A DNA stretch of 64,000 nucleotides from Bombyx mori. Lineage: Eukaryota > Arthropoda > Insecta > Lepidoptera > Bombycidae. The position numbers were made by a program, and so were the translations under genes. The notes under the pieces were generated by a model. It searched no databases, was not told the DNA's origin, and saw nothing but the letters and a program-made list of their open reading frames with translations. Every line of letters starts with the position of its first letter. Positions within the stretch are counted from its first letter, which is position 1. Below are positions 45,915-60,900 of this stretch, piece by piece. The DNA lies in assembly GCF_030269925.1 (NCBI RefSeq), contig NC_085128.1, forward strand, positions 12,898,501 through 12,962,500, written 5' to 3'.

Positions 45915-48900
45915 ATGGCAGACTTGCCATATCAAGTTGAATACGCAAAGACAGGTAGAGCAGCCTGTAAGGGTTGTAAACAAAAAATTGATCAAGGCTC
46001 ACTGCGCATTGCTGTGATGGTACAGGTTTGTATAATGTGTAAAATTTAGAACTATGTATATATTTTCTTAACTAAGCCGATAAAGGTAAGCACGCCATCC
46101 TGCCTATTTCCGCCGCGATGTAGTCTTGAGCACAGACTAAGTTACCTACTAGTTTACTGACATTGAGAACCAGTTTGAAAGTGAAACAGCCGTTGTATTT
46201 TCTTGTTGCTTTTATCGGTAATTACTCATCTGATGATGATTAATTACCGTTGCTCATGGACGACAATAAATGTTAGGACCTAGCCAAGTTGCTGTTTAGC
46301 GTTGAGTACCCTTTGCAAATCTTTTAAAGCCCAGAGATTGGAGCAACAGTCCATTTGAGGCCAAACTTGTGCTTTGTAAAGTACCTATAATTTTTTCTTC
46401 AGACGTGAAGTACTGCACTGCTCTGTTGGAGACTCCCAACACTTTAAACTCCAACTAGCCTTTGCCCTCCAAATGACTTACTCAACACTGCCTACAATGC
46501 TAAGAATAAGAAAATTAAACTTCTCAGAAAGTTCCAGAGATTCTGCTTGCAATTAAAATTAAATATATATAGTAAGGAATACCCTACTAAAAAGGTATAA
46601 AACCGGCGTGCAGCTCTGTCACCCGCGCATTTGTCGGTTGACATTAGTCGAGAGAACATCGGTCAAAGACTTTAAGTGTTAATTTAGGAAACACGAATTT
46701 TATAATAATGTTGAGGGTACAGTGCCTATAAATAGCAACGCCTTTGCTCGAAACATTAATTCGATCGGCGGCGTTCGTGAGAGAAGGTAGTCGTGGACAT
46801 GGTGTGAGTGAGTCATTGTTTTAAGTCTCTGTAAACGTGTGCTAATTGTTATTTTTTTAAATGGTTTTTCTTCTGAATCCTAAATATATATATACAATGG
46901 GCATCTGGTGTAGTGGTAAGTGACATGGTCACTACACAAGAGGGTCGCGGGTTCGAATTCCACCAAGGGAAGATATTTGTATGATAAATATAAAATGTCT
47001 TTTCCAGGGTTATGAATGTATATTATATATATGTAAGTGTATTGGAGTGATGTAGGCAAAATAAAAGAGAATTGTTCAAGTCGACAATTAGTGTAATACT
47101 GTTATAATTTAGTGTGTGCAGTTACAAATATAAGGTTAGGTGAGCTGCACACTACATAAGTGTATAATAAAAATCTTATTTTTATTTCCGTTATCTGATA
47201 CCTGTAACACAAGGTCTTTACAAACTTAGCACGGGACCAGTTAACGTACCGAGGACGTCTCACCTTCCGAGCGACGCAGGTGCTCACGGGACACGGCTGT
47301 TTCGGTCGCTACCTGCACCTCGTTGCCCGGAGGGAGCCGACGCCGAAGTGCCACCATTGCAGTGGCTGCAACGAAGACACGGCGGAGCACACGCTCGCGT
47401 ACTGCCCCGCTTTCGCGGAGCAGCGCCGTGTCCTCGTTGCAAAAATAGGACCGGACTTGTCGCTTCCGACCGTCGTGGCTGCGATGCTCGGCAGCGATGA
47501 GTCCTGGCAGGCGATGCTCGACTTCTGAGAGTCCACCATCTCGCAGAAGGAGGTGGCGGAACGGGAGAGGGAGAACTCTTCGGCGCCGTGCCGCCGCCGT
47601 CGAGCCGGGGGTCGGAGGAGGGCGTTTGTCCAGCTCCGGCCCCTATGAGGAGGCAGTCTCCTCCCGGTGATGGTCACGGGGCGACCTAAGGGGGTTGAGA
47701 CTGCGCCGCACGCTACCGTCACTCTAGCGCGCTGGCACCAGGAGTACGGGACGACGCGTCGGCGGCGCGGTCCGCATTTTCGTCGTCGCTGTCGTCGCCG
47801 AACATACTGTGGAAGAGCAACCCGGTCGGCGGTGTATCGCGTTCCGACCCGGCAGGCTGGTTCTGGCCCAGCGGGGTATCCCGGAACACCAGTGGCATTG
47901 CCCGGGCGGCCTAGTAGGGCCGCCGTACCGCGGAGACTGACGTCGTTGGTCGTCGACTATCGCCTCGACGACCCGTCGGTCGGGCGTCCTCGGGGTGGCG
48001 CCGCGTGTCTGGTTGTAGTGTTGACCGCGGAAACCCCCCTACTCTGACCGGGCTTTGACCCCGGACGGAGATCGGACGCCGGGTGTAAGAGTGCAGGGGA
48101 GTCGTTTAGTGGGTGGGCCCTAAATTCCTTGGGCCCGCGGTCTGCTCTCAACACCTGCAGATCGTTGAGTCTCACATACCCCGCGCGCCCCCTAGGCGCG
48201 GGGACCTCGTAGGAGGTTCGGCCCTCGGTCAGAAAAAAAAAAAAAAAAAAGTGACCAGTTAACGTGGCGTGATCGTTAGTAAATACATATATATATTTAT
48301 TTATTTATATGACTCAACTCTGAAAGATTTTTTTTATTGCCCTTGTAGGCAGGCGAGCATACGGCCCGCCTGATGGTGAGTGGTTACCGTCGCCCATGGA
48401 CTTTAGCAATGCCAGGGGCAGAGCCAAGCCGCTGCCTACCGCTTAATACTCTCCACAAGCCTCGTTTCAAGAAGGACATGTCATAGCGCTCGGGAAACAC
48501 CGTGGAGGGGAGCTCATTCCATAGCCGGATGGTACATGGCAAAAAAGATCTCTGGAAACGAACTGTGGATGACCGCAGTGGCTCCAGGTAGTATGGATGA
48601 ACTCTACTCCGGTGGCGGGCGGTGCGATGGTAAAAACGAGATGCCGGTATCATCTCGAACAATTCCTCAGAGCACTCCCCATGGAACATACGGTACAAAA
48701 TACAGAGGGAACCGAAGTCCCTCCGCAGACCCAGAGGTTCCCAATTTACCTCATGTTCCAATGGTGGTGGTGAGATGTATTAGTACTGTTATGTGTATGA
48801 ACTACATTCATCATATTCGCTCATAAATGCAAAAAGGAAGGATGAAGTGGCATGGATATTTTGTGAAGTCTAAGCCTATATTTGCTAGTCTCTTAAAATA

Positions 48901-51900
48901 TTTCAGGTTCCCATGTACCATTTTTAATGAAACAACGAATTCTGCCATAAGTGTCTGTACCTATAACTATTAACTTTGCAGCAAAAAAACCTAAATAAAA
49001 CTACTAACTAATTACGGCTATTTTCCATTTTAATAGTAAAACTACATCAATAAGTCATCCATTTGTTTCCTAGGTTGAAGACAGGGTTTGGGTTTCACAG
49101 CTGGAGCTCACAGCCCATGGGGTGTTAAGTGGTTACTGGAGCCCATAGACATCTACAACGTAAATGCGCCACCCACCTTGAGATATAAGTTCTACAACGG
49201 CTGCCTCACCCTTCAAACCGAAACGCATTACTGCTTCACGGCAGAAATAGACGGGGTGGTAGTACCTACCCGCGCAGAAACACAAGTGGTCCTACCACCA
49301 GTAATTACGCAAATTATAATTTTACGGGTTTGTTTTTTATTACACGATGTTATTTTTTCATCGTGGAAGTCAATCGTGAACATTTGCTGACTACGTATTT
49401 CATTAGAAAAAAATGTACCCGCCTGGGATTCAAACACCGGTGCATTGCTTCAACACGAATGCACCGGACGTCTTATCCTTTAGGCACAACGACTTCATTC
49501 TTTAGTTTATGTAGATTTTTTAATTATAACCACAACCAAAGATTTGTATATAACCACATAATATTTCTAAAACTCCGCAGTCAGCTTTCTTTGATGGAAA
49601 ACAACCAAACTGGCATCATGAAGATTGTTTTTTTAAAAAGCGACGTTTAAACAGTTTCACTGAAATTGCAAACTTCAATGTACTTAAAAATGAAGACCAG
49701 AAAAGAATAAAAACTACTATAGGTTAGTAAAATTTAAAATGTACAGTCATTAAGTGTTCAAAATATGTGCTAAAAACATGTTTCAGAAAACTGACAAAGT
49801 GAACATCTTTCACCATGCATGATTTTTTATTTGATAGATAACCAATAAATTTTGTTGTTTACTACTTGTGTAAATATATAAATTAAAATGGAAACCCGTT
49901 TTATAAATGTCAGTAGTGCAATTAAAATTTTTGCTGAGTTTTTTTTTCTATAATAGTTAACACTACACATGCAACAGAATTAATCAGCTCCTGCCTGTAT
50001 TAACACTACTAGTTCCAATTACTTTCAATTGAGCAGAAAACAGTGCTGGTGCTGTTGTAATGCCCATTCAAGAAACCAAAACCAAAGGCAAAGGTAAACG
50101 TAACAAGAGAGCCGCCCCAGAATCAGATAACTCTGCGCTGAAGGACTTCAAAGTTGAATATTCAAAAAGCAGTAGGGCCACGTGTCCTGAATGTGAAATT
50201 AAAATTTGTAAGGTAAGTTGGTTTTCAGCTAAAAGATTTAATTTAACATCAGTAAAAATAAAATAATTTTAGTTGGATGCTATGTAAGTCTCTTCAAAAT
50301 CACCGTCCTAAACTTAGAGATTACATACACTTATATAACCCGGTTATCATCCCGCCGATTCGCGTACTATAATGTGGTGAGACATACAGGTTGATGTAAC
50401 AGGAGAGGTTGATGTAAAAATAAATTTAACTTTGCTCTCAAAAAACATCTCTCTTACATTTGTCGATGTCTAACTTGCAAATGTAAATATGACTATGTAC
50501 TTCACAAAGTCTTTCTTTATTTTTTAGATGTTTTTTGATATAGATAAAGATTTTCCCTTTGCTAAAAAATTTACCTCATATCAAATTTCGTGAGCCGATT
50601 AAAAAAAACCTTCATTTCCAGGATGAAATTAGAATATGTAAGATTTTATATGATACAGAAGTTGGTATGAAATATGGTGGACAACCAAGATGGCACCACT
50701 TGCCTTGTTTCGTTAAATGCAGAAATGAACTTCTGTACTTCGCTGGAGGAGAGAATCTACCAGGATTTGATGATCTTAAGAAAGCAGATCAGATAATTGT
50801 GAAAACGGAGATAAAGTATGTTAATTAATAATATTCTCATTATTTTCATGAATTTTAAATCATAATTATTAAATTATGTGTTAAACAAATTTAGCTGTTA
50901 ACACAATATATATTGTTATTCAAAATGTAAATTAGCCAGAGTATTATATCTTCATGGACGTCGTAGCCAGGGCCAGGAGTTTGGGGCTGCTTATGTGCAC
51001 TTATTATACCACGCCATATGATCTTCTGGCTGCCAAGCTGGCTGCGCGGTAGCCTTATGAATCTAGTGTTGAATATAATTGGCAAATGATAAAAACTACC
51101 ATTAAAATCGTTCATATGATCAGAGTAATTGTTTTCACATCGTTCGATTTTCAAACCATTGGCAAATCGTCTTTATTATTATTCGGTTTTTATCTGTTGC
51201 TTTGTAAAAATAACAATAATACATTTCAGACCATTTGAAAGCCCTGACATTCCAATAAAAAAATTGAAGAACGAAGTAAAAGACGAAAAAGAGTTGAAAG
51301 AGGACAAAGCACTTGAAAACAAAATTGAAAAACAAAACAAATTGTTTGATAAACATAGAAATGCTTTAATGAATACAAATAAAAATGATGTAGAAAAAAT
51401 TTTGGAGTACAATTTACAGGGAATCCCAACAGGAAAGACTGAGGTGAGTCTATGCACTATACAATAGTTTTTTTGTGACTACCGTCACATGTAACAGGTG
51501 TCAATATAATTGACCTCAACAAAGTGCAATCAAAGTAGAAAGAACTCCGTTTTAGTGTCAAATGGTTTTTTTCTACATACATGTGTAACACAGAAATATT
51601 TTTAGGTATTTTATTATAATAATAATAATTAACATCTTTAGTTTTGTACCACTGTATAGGATTCGTATTATATTTATTCATTGTTTATTTTTCAGTGTTT
51701 TGATCGTTTAGCAGATTGTATGACATTCGGAGCTCTCGAGGCCTGTCCTGAATGTAAACAAGGGCAGTTAGTTTTAGATACCCTTGGCTATAAATGCACA
51801 GGTATCTTTGTTTTTTCTTTTTTTATCTCTATTTTCTTACCTACCTTGTGTTTAGTGTGTTACCTGAGTCCATATACATCCAACCTGAATGCAGTACCAC

Positions 51901-54900
51901 AACTCTCATAAAATACCGGTTAAAATTTCGCATACACTTGAACACATATATGAGCATTTCTCAAAATTATTGCACAATAGACTTTAGCCTCTGTCCCATT
52001 TTTTTAATATTTTGTTCCGGCTAATATATTAGTTCATTACTACTTTTTATAAATTGTGTAAGCAGTATAACTACTCTACTTATTAGAAAGGAAAAATAAC
52101 AGATATAAATACAATGAGATTTTTTCATTAAAAATATATATGTATCATAAATCAGCTTCAACCAGTTGTATGAAAAGTGCAGTGTCCTAATCTCAATATC
52201 TTACCAAACCATCGATCTTTAGTTGAATGGACATGGGCATTGTATAAATAAAAAATATTATTTATTTATAGCCATAAGTCACAATTCATCCTAAAACATC
52301 CTTTTTAGCATTACTTTAAGTATAATTAAATTTCTAATTAATGATTTTAACTTGTCCCGTAAAAAGTTCCACCTAGAAATTCCAGTTTTTGTTACCATAA
52401 TGCTGAAGAAATATGAGAATCGATTAATGCAATTATATTTTAGAATAATGGTAGCATTAGCCGGCTTGGCATCCGTCTTGTTTTAATTTCGACTAGTTCT
52501 TTCTGGTGCCGGTACGAACGGTAAAAGTCAATATTTAAGCTAGCGGTCAGAACAAAATTCCACCTTTGTTACTCATAAAACATAGATAAGTGCAGATTTT
52601 ATTGTTATTTCACTTAACCTACTATTAAAGCTCCCATTCTTGATTTCGTTAATCAAATCGAAATAAGAGTAATCGTGTGAGTTGCATGTGTTTACAAATA
52701 AAATGACATGTTGTTCTTGATTTGTTACTTCTTTTTTTGTTACTTTTGTGTGGTAACGTATAAATGGAAAAGAGAGTAACAAAATAGGAAATCATTAGGC
52801 TGAGTATATATAATATATTATTATTATTATTTAACTTTCTGTTTGCAAATAATAATTATTGCAATTACAACGGCGTCAATTTCTTTGTTTTTTTGTTGTA
52901 CTATTACAGATTTGTACTATGAAATAGATTGGGAGTTTTTTGTTAGTATTTTTCTATCAGTTTGATTAGTTTATTTAAAAACAAATGCGGCTTTTAAATA
53001 TCTGCTTGTTTTAATCTAAAAGTGCGATCATAGTAAAGAGAGAACTACTGCATGATATTCCTTCTGATGTGGTGGGCTAAATTTCAAAATATCTGTTGTT
53101 CTGGGTAACGTAAAAAAAGGGTTCTTTTACACTAACACTTTTTTTTTCCTACCTATGCTGATAGCCTTGAGAGGCTATTTCAGCTTCACCCTAACGTTTG
53201 TAGGTGAGCTCACGGGGCTCAACCGGAGAGTTGCTAACACTGACCCTAGCAAGAGCAGTGCTTCGCAGAACCTACCACCGGATCGGAAACGCGACCCACT
53301 GAGAAGATCCGGCGAGAAACTCAGTGGGCTGTGTCTATGGGGTTAATTCGCTCGTCGAGCCCTTCGTTCGCCAAGCGACGGGTTCGACTCTAACCTCTGC
53401 TGAAAAAATGAGGCGCTACCGCGAAAGCCTTAAAGAAAATCCACAAAAGATGGAGGAGCAGCGAATACGAAACATAGAAAGGATAAAATCTAAATATTTA
53501 TATAAATCAGTAAGTGAGATGTCAGAAGACGAAAAAAATAAACAAAGACAAAAGTGGCGTGCCTGTGTTTACACCTTGGCCTATCATGGCCTTTTTCTTC
53601 GACACATTTTATCAAGGCACCGATATGTTATTCCAGATTCGTCTAACAATCCGCTGCATTTTGTATCAAGTATGAACGCTGTAGAAATAAACATATTATT
53701 ACGTTGTCCATTTTTCTGGTGCCAAAGATGTGATTATAATTTATACGATCACTATCCAGCCGATGAATGTGATTATTGCTATTAAAGGTTTTTACTGAAT
53801 TAGAAACCGTTAGGCCTCCGTTTCATTATGATTAAAAAATAACTGAAACGATATTTTTGTTACCTACTCGTAAATGTTCCTAAATATTTGAATGGGGTAT
53901 TTTTTAAACGAAAAATGTTTAAATGTCCTTTGACAGCAGTTCATGCTATAATCTACATATGTAAATATAATTATAATTATTTTTAACACGGGTCAAAGTT
54001 TATTATAATTTGAACTACTTCGAAAACTAGCCTTATAAAATCCTAGTTTGTTACCAGTATTCCATTTTTGTTACTGTCCCATAAAAGCGGACACGTATTT
54101 CTTTTCAAATTTTTTATTTATTATCTTAAAACCTGCAATTTTTTTTAAAAAAGCAACAGAAGTGTATTGTTATTTCATTTGTGAACGTATTTAAAAATAA
54201 AACAACATCAAAACTTCTTTACTGTGATTTTAAAACAAAGTTGTGGGGAAATGGTAACGTAAAGGATATATTACAACTTATATAAGTAACATTTTGCTGT
54301 AAATGTTAACAGTTTTTTATAGACACGTAAAATGATGGTTATGTCACCCTATTGAAATGCATAAAAGTTGACGAAATTGATTTGGTGTTTTAATTAACGT
54401 AATTGATAGACGGTAACAAAATAAGAATATTTCTCCGCCCTTGGTATATTTGTACACATTTCTCTACTTTATTACATATTAAACCTCAGAACAAACCTCA
54501 TATTCAAAATCTATAGACACCTATCTACAAATGAAAACAAAAAAAATGCTTTAGTTTAACATTTTTATTTTTGTACATTATTTTATTGGTGGTGCATTTA
54601 TTTTGAGAAATGCTCATATAGGTATACCCTTTCGAATCATACTATGTAATGTAAATAAAATTTTGACGTTAGACAACTGTATACATAAACCCCTTAAAAA
54701 TTAGATATACACACATTCTAATTCTGAAATAACTGTTATTCCAATATAATAATAATAAATAACAAGTTAAAATAAATAATAAATCAGGAGTAAACTTTTA
54801 GAGTAATCTGTCTTTTCAATCAGGTAATTTGAGCGAGTGGACCAAATGTACCTATCAAACTGATAAACCGAAGAGGAGGGCTCTGAAAATACCAGAAAAA

Positions 54901-57900
54901 TACAAAGAGCTTGATTGTTTCCGCTCGTTTAAGCCCACGGTCCGCACTCGTTTGTTCCACGCTCCACTTCCATCACAAAACTTTGTTGTGAAACAAGAAG
55001 AGACAGAGTAAGAACTACCTTTTTTCTTTTTCTTTCAACTCACAGACACCCTCTGCTGAATATTGGTCTCCCCCTTTCAATTGTTTACAATTCACAACTC
55101 TCGCATTTATGTACCTAGTTGTTTTTTAAATTAATATTTTTTTACATAATAAAATCCTTATAAAAGATTGTTCATCCGTGCTTTATGTTCTTACCCGGGC
55201 TTTGAACGCATTATATCACTACATAGTATAAAACAAAGTCGCTTTCTCTGTCCCTATATCCCTATGTATGCTTAAATCTTTAAAATTACGCAACGGATTT
55301 TGATGCGGTTTTTTTTAAAAGAAAGATAGATTAACATCCATTAAATAGTGGAGAAATCAATTATAAATTACAGTTTCCGAAGCGTAGCGAGGACGGGTCG
55401 CTAGTTGTGTATTTAACATAACTGATCACACAAACTCGTTGCTAAAATCAAATTTATACCACGTTGCGTAATTTTTTTAATACGGTACCTACCTTCTAGT
55501 CGCGCCACTACTTGCCCGCCATCGATTAATTATTTATTCCTCTAAATTCCTTGATTTCCATAAATATATCAGTTATCTTCATGAATTACATTAATACATT
55601 ACTACACTGCATATTAAATCCGTAATTGAAGCAGAAGCATCGTGACGTTAAAAGCAGGTTGAATATATAGTTATACTGTCAGCCAAAATAATGAACTAAT
55701 TTAAATGAATTTGCGATTAATCTCCCGTTTGTATTCATTTCCTTTTACAACGTTTTGCTTACCGTTTTTATTTTCTTCGATACGAGCACTCGTCAAGCCT
55801 CGGAAAATACTGTCATTAAATTCAAAATTAGGTCACATTGACCAATTTCCACGCGTTCTTTTTCCTTTATAATATTAAAACATTTTAACAGGCCTCTCTA
55901 AGTATGCATCAGTGAAAGAAAAATTTATAACTTTTTTTCAGAGTAAAAAAAGAAATCCGTGTGCCGCCTTTGAAAAACTTGAAATTCTTCATTTACGGAA
56001 CATTGAAGAAGAATGAAAAGGAGAATATCAAGAATCGCATTATCAAGCTCGGAGGAGACCCCGTCAGTAAACTGTCTGAAGCTACGGTCGCAGTCATCTC
56101 TACTAAAGCGGATGTCGAGAAAATGTCTTCTAAAATGCAATCCATACAATATCTAGATATTGTAGTAAGTACGAACATTTAAAGTGCTTTTATTGTGCTA
56201 ACACAATGTATTGCAATAAGGCTAATTCTATATTGAAATCACATCTAAATTCACCCGTTGTTAACATTATCAGCGTATATAACAGGTCATTCAAAAGTTC
56301 TGTTTTCGTTTTTACTTTATATTGCAAATATAATTTAACTTTTCAAAATAAACCCAGCAAGCCGGTTCTAGTGGAATATTGAGTGCATGATTTTAGAATA
56401 TAAAATTAAAAAATCTCTTGACAGTTTTTTATTTCTTCAAAAATTCATGTAAATAATAAAAGTGACTCTGCATAATAACAATTTTATTAACAGGTTCTAG
56501 ATGAAAGTTTTCTAAATTCGATTGACCCTGAGACCGGAACTGTAGCCAGATCCCTGGAGTTAATGAAAGAATATAATATCGCCGATTGGGGTGTTGATGT
56601 GAGTTGGTATTTTTTAATAGAAATTATATTAAAATATAGCTTATGAATCAGCAATAATTCTGTTCTACAAAATAGCCAGAAAGTTACTAAATACGACTTT
56701 TTAAATCGTGAAATAGTGTAAATCGGCCATAATTTGCTGTGTATGTATGTACCTAAATACATATATGGAATACACCCATTTGATGAATGAATGACTCTAG
56801 TGTCTTGTATGATGTATTATGTAAAAAGTTGCATTGTAATACCAACAATAACAACAAAGTACATATTCTTTTTTATTTTTTTATTCTGAGCTGCTTACCA
56901 AATTTAACAAAAGTCTGAACTCAACTTGTAAGGTTTTTTTAATGTCAAAATCATTAACGCGTTAACCGTCGATCTTATATGAATAAACGGTGATGAACCA
57001 CATAATGTTCTATGGTTTTCGAAATTCAATGTTAAATTTTTAGATTTTAGTGATGCAACAAAATTTAATGGCAATGTAAAAATTGTAGCTAGCAATATCC
57101 GTTATACTTTTTTTGATTTTTTTGTTATTGGTCATGTAATCTTAATAAAACAAAAATGGACCGATAAAAATATATGGCGGGGTTGTTCGACAGTGCATTT
57201 TCATAATGCAGTTGCTCTCAGTAGACCTTTCAAAAAAATCTCGTAACCTATTCAACAAATATAAAAATGCACAATAATAATTATGAATTTACAGAACATT
57301 TACAATATTTTATTACAGCTGTTCTTCATCCAGTAATATTTTTTTGTTTTTTTTTAAGCCTGCCTCTAAGCTGCCCCAAGATATTATTGATGGAAAATCG
57401 ATACCCAAGAGTAAAAGCATGTATGTCAAGTCTGAAAAATCAGCAGTCAAACTCAAGATCCGCGGTAAATATCATTACATCCAAATCTTTTGCTACGAGA
57501 ATTCATCATCATCATAAATAAAATCCTTTCAACCGTCACACTTTTATTCCCAAATATAAGGGCAGTGTAAATACGATTCATACATTTTTTTTAAATAATA
57601 TAGTAAGTAGTCTAGTAGAAGTCATTATCAGAACTATACCATCAATTGTTCACTATCTTTCATCAAACGTAACATCTTTTCTCTACTTACGAGTTTGTGT
57701 TTACTTTGTTTGTATAATAGCCGGCAAACTTCTTGAGCATTTGTTGACGTAGTGGGGGTAAGTTTGCGCATGGTACACTCACGTGCAAAAACACTATTTA
57801 CTCTGCGTCATAATGCAATTAAATTATTAAAATCAACATATATGTATTTTTTTATATATTTATTAGAACATCAACAAAAAATATTGGTTAATGATTGTAA

Positions 57901-60900
57901 TAATTTAATCTTGGGGTAAAATAGATATTCCTTCTATTAAGTCAAAACTAGAGTTGTTGCCAGGTCTTGGTTCAGTTGAAGCGAAGCTGGAATTTGTATA
58001 TTTTTTTTCGTTATCATAATCTTGACCATCATCATCATCACTGTTTTCATCACCCGAGTCGCCATCATCGTGATGAGTCGACATAGGGCTCATCGGTGTA
58101 GTTTACAACTCGGTCGGTTCGATCTTCTTTTTTGTCTATAATTAATTATTTTTTGAAGATATTCGATTCGTAGTAATCGAATGTTACTTTTTTCAATTAC
58201 CAGCTTTCGATTATTTTCTGTTTTTTTTTCATCTGAAGCCTAGCTCTTTCATAATTCGTCGTAAACTTCATTCCGAGCCATTAAAATGTATATCTTCTTT
58301 AAATTTTTCGAAGCCTTTCTACGGTAAGGAGTTTCGCTGCTTGTTATGTAGTTATTATGATTACATCTTTTTATTACAGATTGAACGAAACTATCCATTC
58401 CGGTAACTTTCTTCTTCCCTGATCTTTTCTTCCTCGGAGTCCGAAACACGGCGAGCAAGCCAGAGCCTTTAGCTTCGTTAATAATGCACCTAACAGTACT
58501 CACTGATGTTTTTGTTGCTTCCGAAGTCTGTTTTACTTTTTCCATATCATTCTTCCCCTGTTTTATAATGAAGCAATATACGTCGTACACAATTTTTCTA
58601 CCCTTTCTTTTGAATACTACACCAGTTTGTCATTGCATAGTGTATTTTTTTATAAAAAATCAACAAACACTTAACAAATAGCAATGGCAACAAAGTCAAC
58701 AAGCAATTATAACAAAAAACGTAACGATTAATAACGATAGACTTTTCACTATACGCAAGCGTACTTTTGGGAGCAAGCGGAACGAGGGCGCGGTGCGGGG
58801 CGCAAGGTTCGACTGATCTACCAATAACGCGCTCGATACGATTTCTCCTGCCGTCGCGCCTCACCCTCACCACCAAAGTGATCTAAAATTCGGTTCTGCG
58901 CAGTCAAGGTCATTTGCTCAAGATGTTTGCCGGTTACTATAACTTTAGTTGTTTTTTTTTTCTATAAGAAAAGTTGAAAAGAAAATTCGATTTTTTCATT
59001 CGATTTCGAAGCTTCAGTTTTGTGCGTAATGTATATAAAATGCGTACAAGTTTCAATACATGTTGTGTATGTGCAGACGGCAACGCTGTGGACCCGGCAT
59101 CGGAACTGGACGAGGAGTGCCACGTGTACACGGACCGCTACAAAACAACGTATTCGGTCGTGCTCTCGCTCACTGATGTTGTCGCTCAGAAGAACTCCTT
59201 CTACAAACTGCAGATCTTGAAACATAATAAAGAGAACAGGTAACGAGATTTTTACTGGCGCTAGGACCTCTTGTGAGTCCGCGCGAGTGGGTACCACCAC
59301 CCTGCCTACTTCTGCCGTGAAGCAGTGATGCGTTTCGGTTTGAAGGGTGGGGCAGCCGTTGTAACTATACTGAGACCTTAGAACTTATACCTCAAGTTGG
59401 GTGGTGCAGTTACGTTGGTAGGTGGGCTGTGAGATTGGCTACCCATTTAAGCAAAAAAAAAAAAAATTATTGCTAAAAATCACCCAAGTAAATTCCTGGC
59501 CCATTTGGTATTAAGTGAACTATCACAGCCGGAGGATGTCACAGCTTTAACACTGCGACCCATCGTCATCTGACTGCTTTGTGGTAGAAAGAAGAAAGGA
59601 GTTTGGTGCTACCCTGTGTGGTCTCAACATGTAGACATGTAGACACGAGTAGACTACACGACAGTGACGCTATCGAATCTGTAAATTATTTCCTTAAGCA
59701 CGCCATAAAGTTGTTAATAATTTTCAAATATAGAACCCGCTTATTTCTCAGATACTGGTTGTTCCGTTCGTGGGGTCGGATCGGCACAACGATCGGCGGC
59801 AGTAAAGTCGAGAAGATGAAAGATCTCGATAACGCTTTGGACAGATTCCAAGCGCTGTACGAAGAAAAAACTGAGAACCGTTGGAAAGACAGGAATAACT
59901 TTGTCAAGGTTTGTCTTGTGAAAGCATCTAAACCATGCACGGTAGTGACAGTAACCTAACTCTGCTGAAGTGTGCCTGCTAGAATTTGTACTACTGTCCG
60001 GCCTGTGTTTACTGTCCTCCTTCTCCATATATCGTATTCCTTAGTGCTGAGAGTGCATGACCTTTACAAAGCATTTTTACTTTTAAGTAATGTAAATTGA
60101 TATATTTACTTTTTATTATGTACGTTTAATATGATTTTCTGTGTTTCGAATATACGTATGTATATTCGCTTTATAGCTCTGTGGTCACGGACGACTAAGG
60201 ATAACAAAATTAACCTTGAAGAGTTCAGTTACCATTAGTTCACTCATTGTGTAATGAAACGTAAAAAAGGCAAGAAATATTTTTCATAAAAAATATACAG
60301 TAGTTTGCACAATATTAAAATGTCGAAGAAAAAAATATCAATCTTCCGTTTGCACGGAAACTGTAAGGTATTCGAAAAACATCTCATTAAATTTGTTATT
60401 TTTTTGTGTTCAGGTTTATCTTGTAACTTTCACCATTTTACATGTGTTGATGTAATAAATGATTTAAAAATCCGATTTTTACTGAACAGATTCCGGGGCG
60501 ATACTTCCCGCTGGAAATAGACTACGGTGACAATGAGACGAAAACACTCACTGTCGACCCCAAGTGTGAGCTCGCCGAGCCCGTGCAGCGACTCATCGTC
60601 ACCATCTTTGACATCCACTACATGAAGCAGACCTTGCTCGAATTCGAGGTGAAATACTTTTGATATCATTCTCAATTTTTTTTGCTAGTTTCCACCAAGC
60701 GTGCCCCACCGGTTTGAATTTGCTACAACGTTAAATAAAAAAAGTTTCTCTCTGATATTGATCTGAAACCATCTGATTGTAAATAACTACATGAGTACAC
60801 TTGTTATTGAAATTACTTGAAAGAACCTCATAATTAGAAAAGTCCCTAAAGAATATCTACTGCAAATTATCACCCTCAACATTTTCGCTAAGTAGGTGTA

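Larger units (their letters stand above)
52380..54430 (+). mobile_element. Candidate transposon rich in TTTGTTAC / GTAACAAA motifs
   Basis: At least nine copies of TTTGTTAC or its inverse lie within 2 kb of one PARP1 intron (around 52387, 52565, 52722, 52735, 52775, 53855, 54047, 54064, 54415), with related GGTAACGTA at ~52751, 53106 and 54252. They surround the ORF at 53408-53785. Boundaries and target duplication are not resolved. A family D LINE tail interrupts it. Confidence 0.4.

Noticed and set aside
46899..46972. Functional tRNA gene
   Set aside because: A and B boxes are present but the acceptor stem does not pair and a SINE body follows.
47309..48175. ORFs of 72-137 codons on both strands in the GC-rich block
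   Set aside because: They lie in the coding end and 3' UTR of the R1-clade LINE insertion; only the plus-strand frame at 47280-47528 is LINE protein.
51129..51467. Overlapping ORFs on both strands near PARP1 exon 51230-51443
   Set aside because: Only the plus-strand frame that splices in phase encodes PARP1; the others are shadows.
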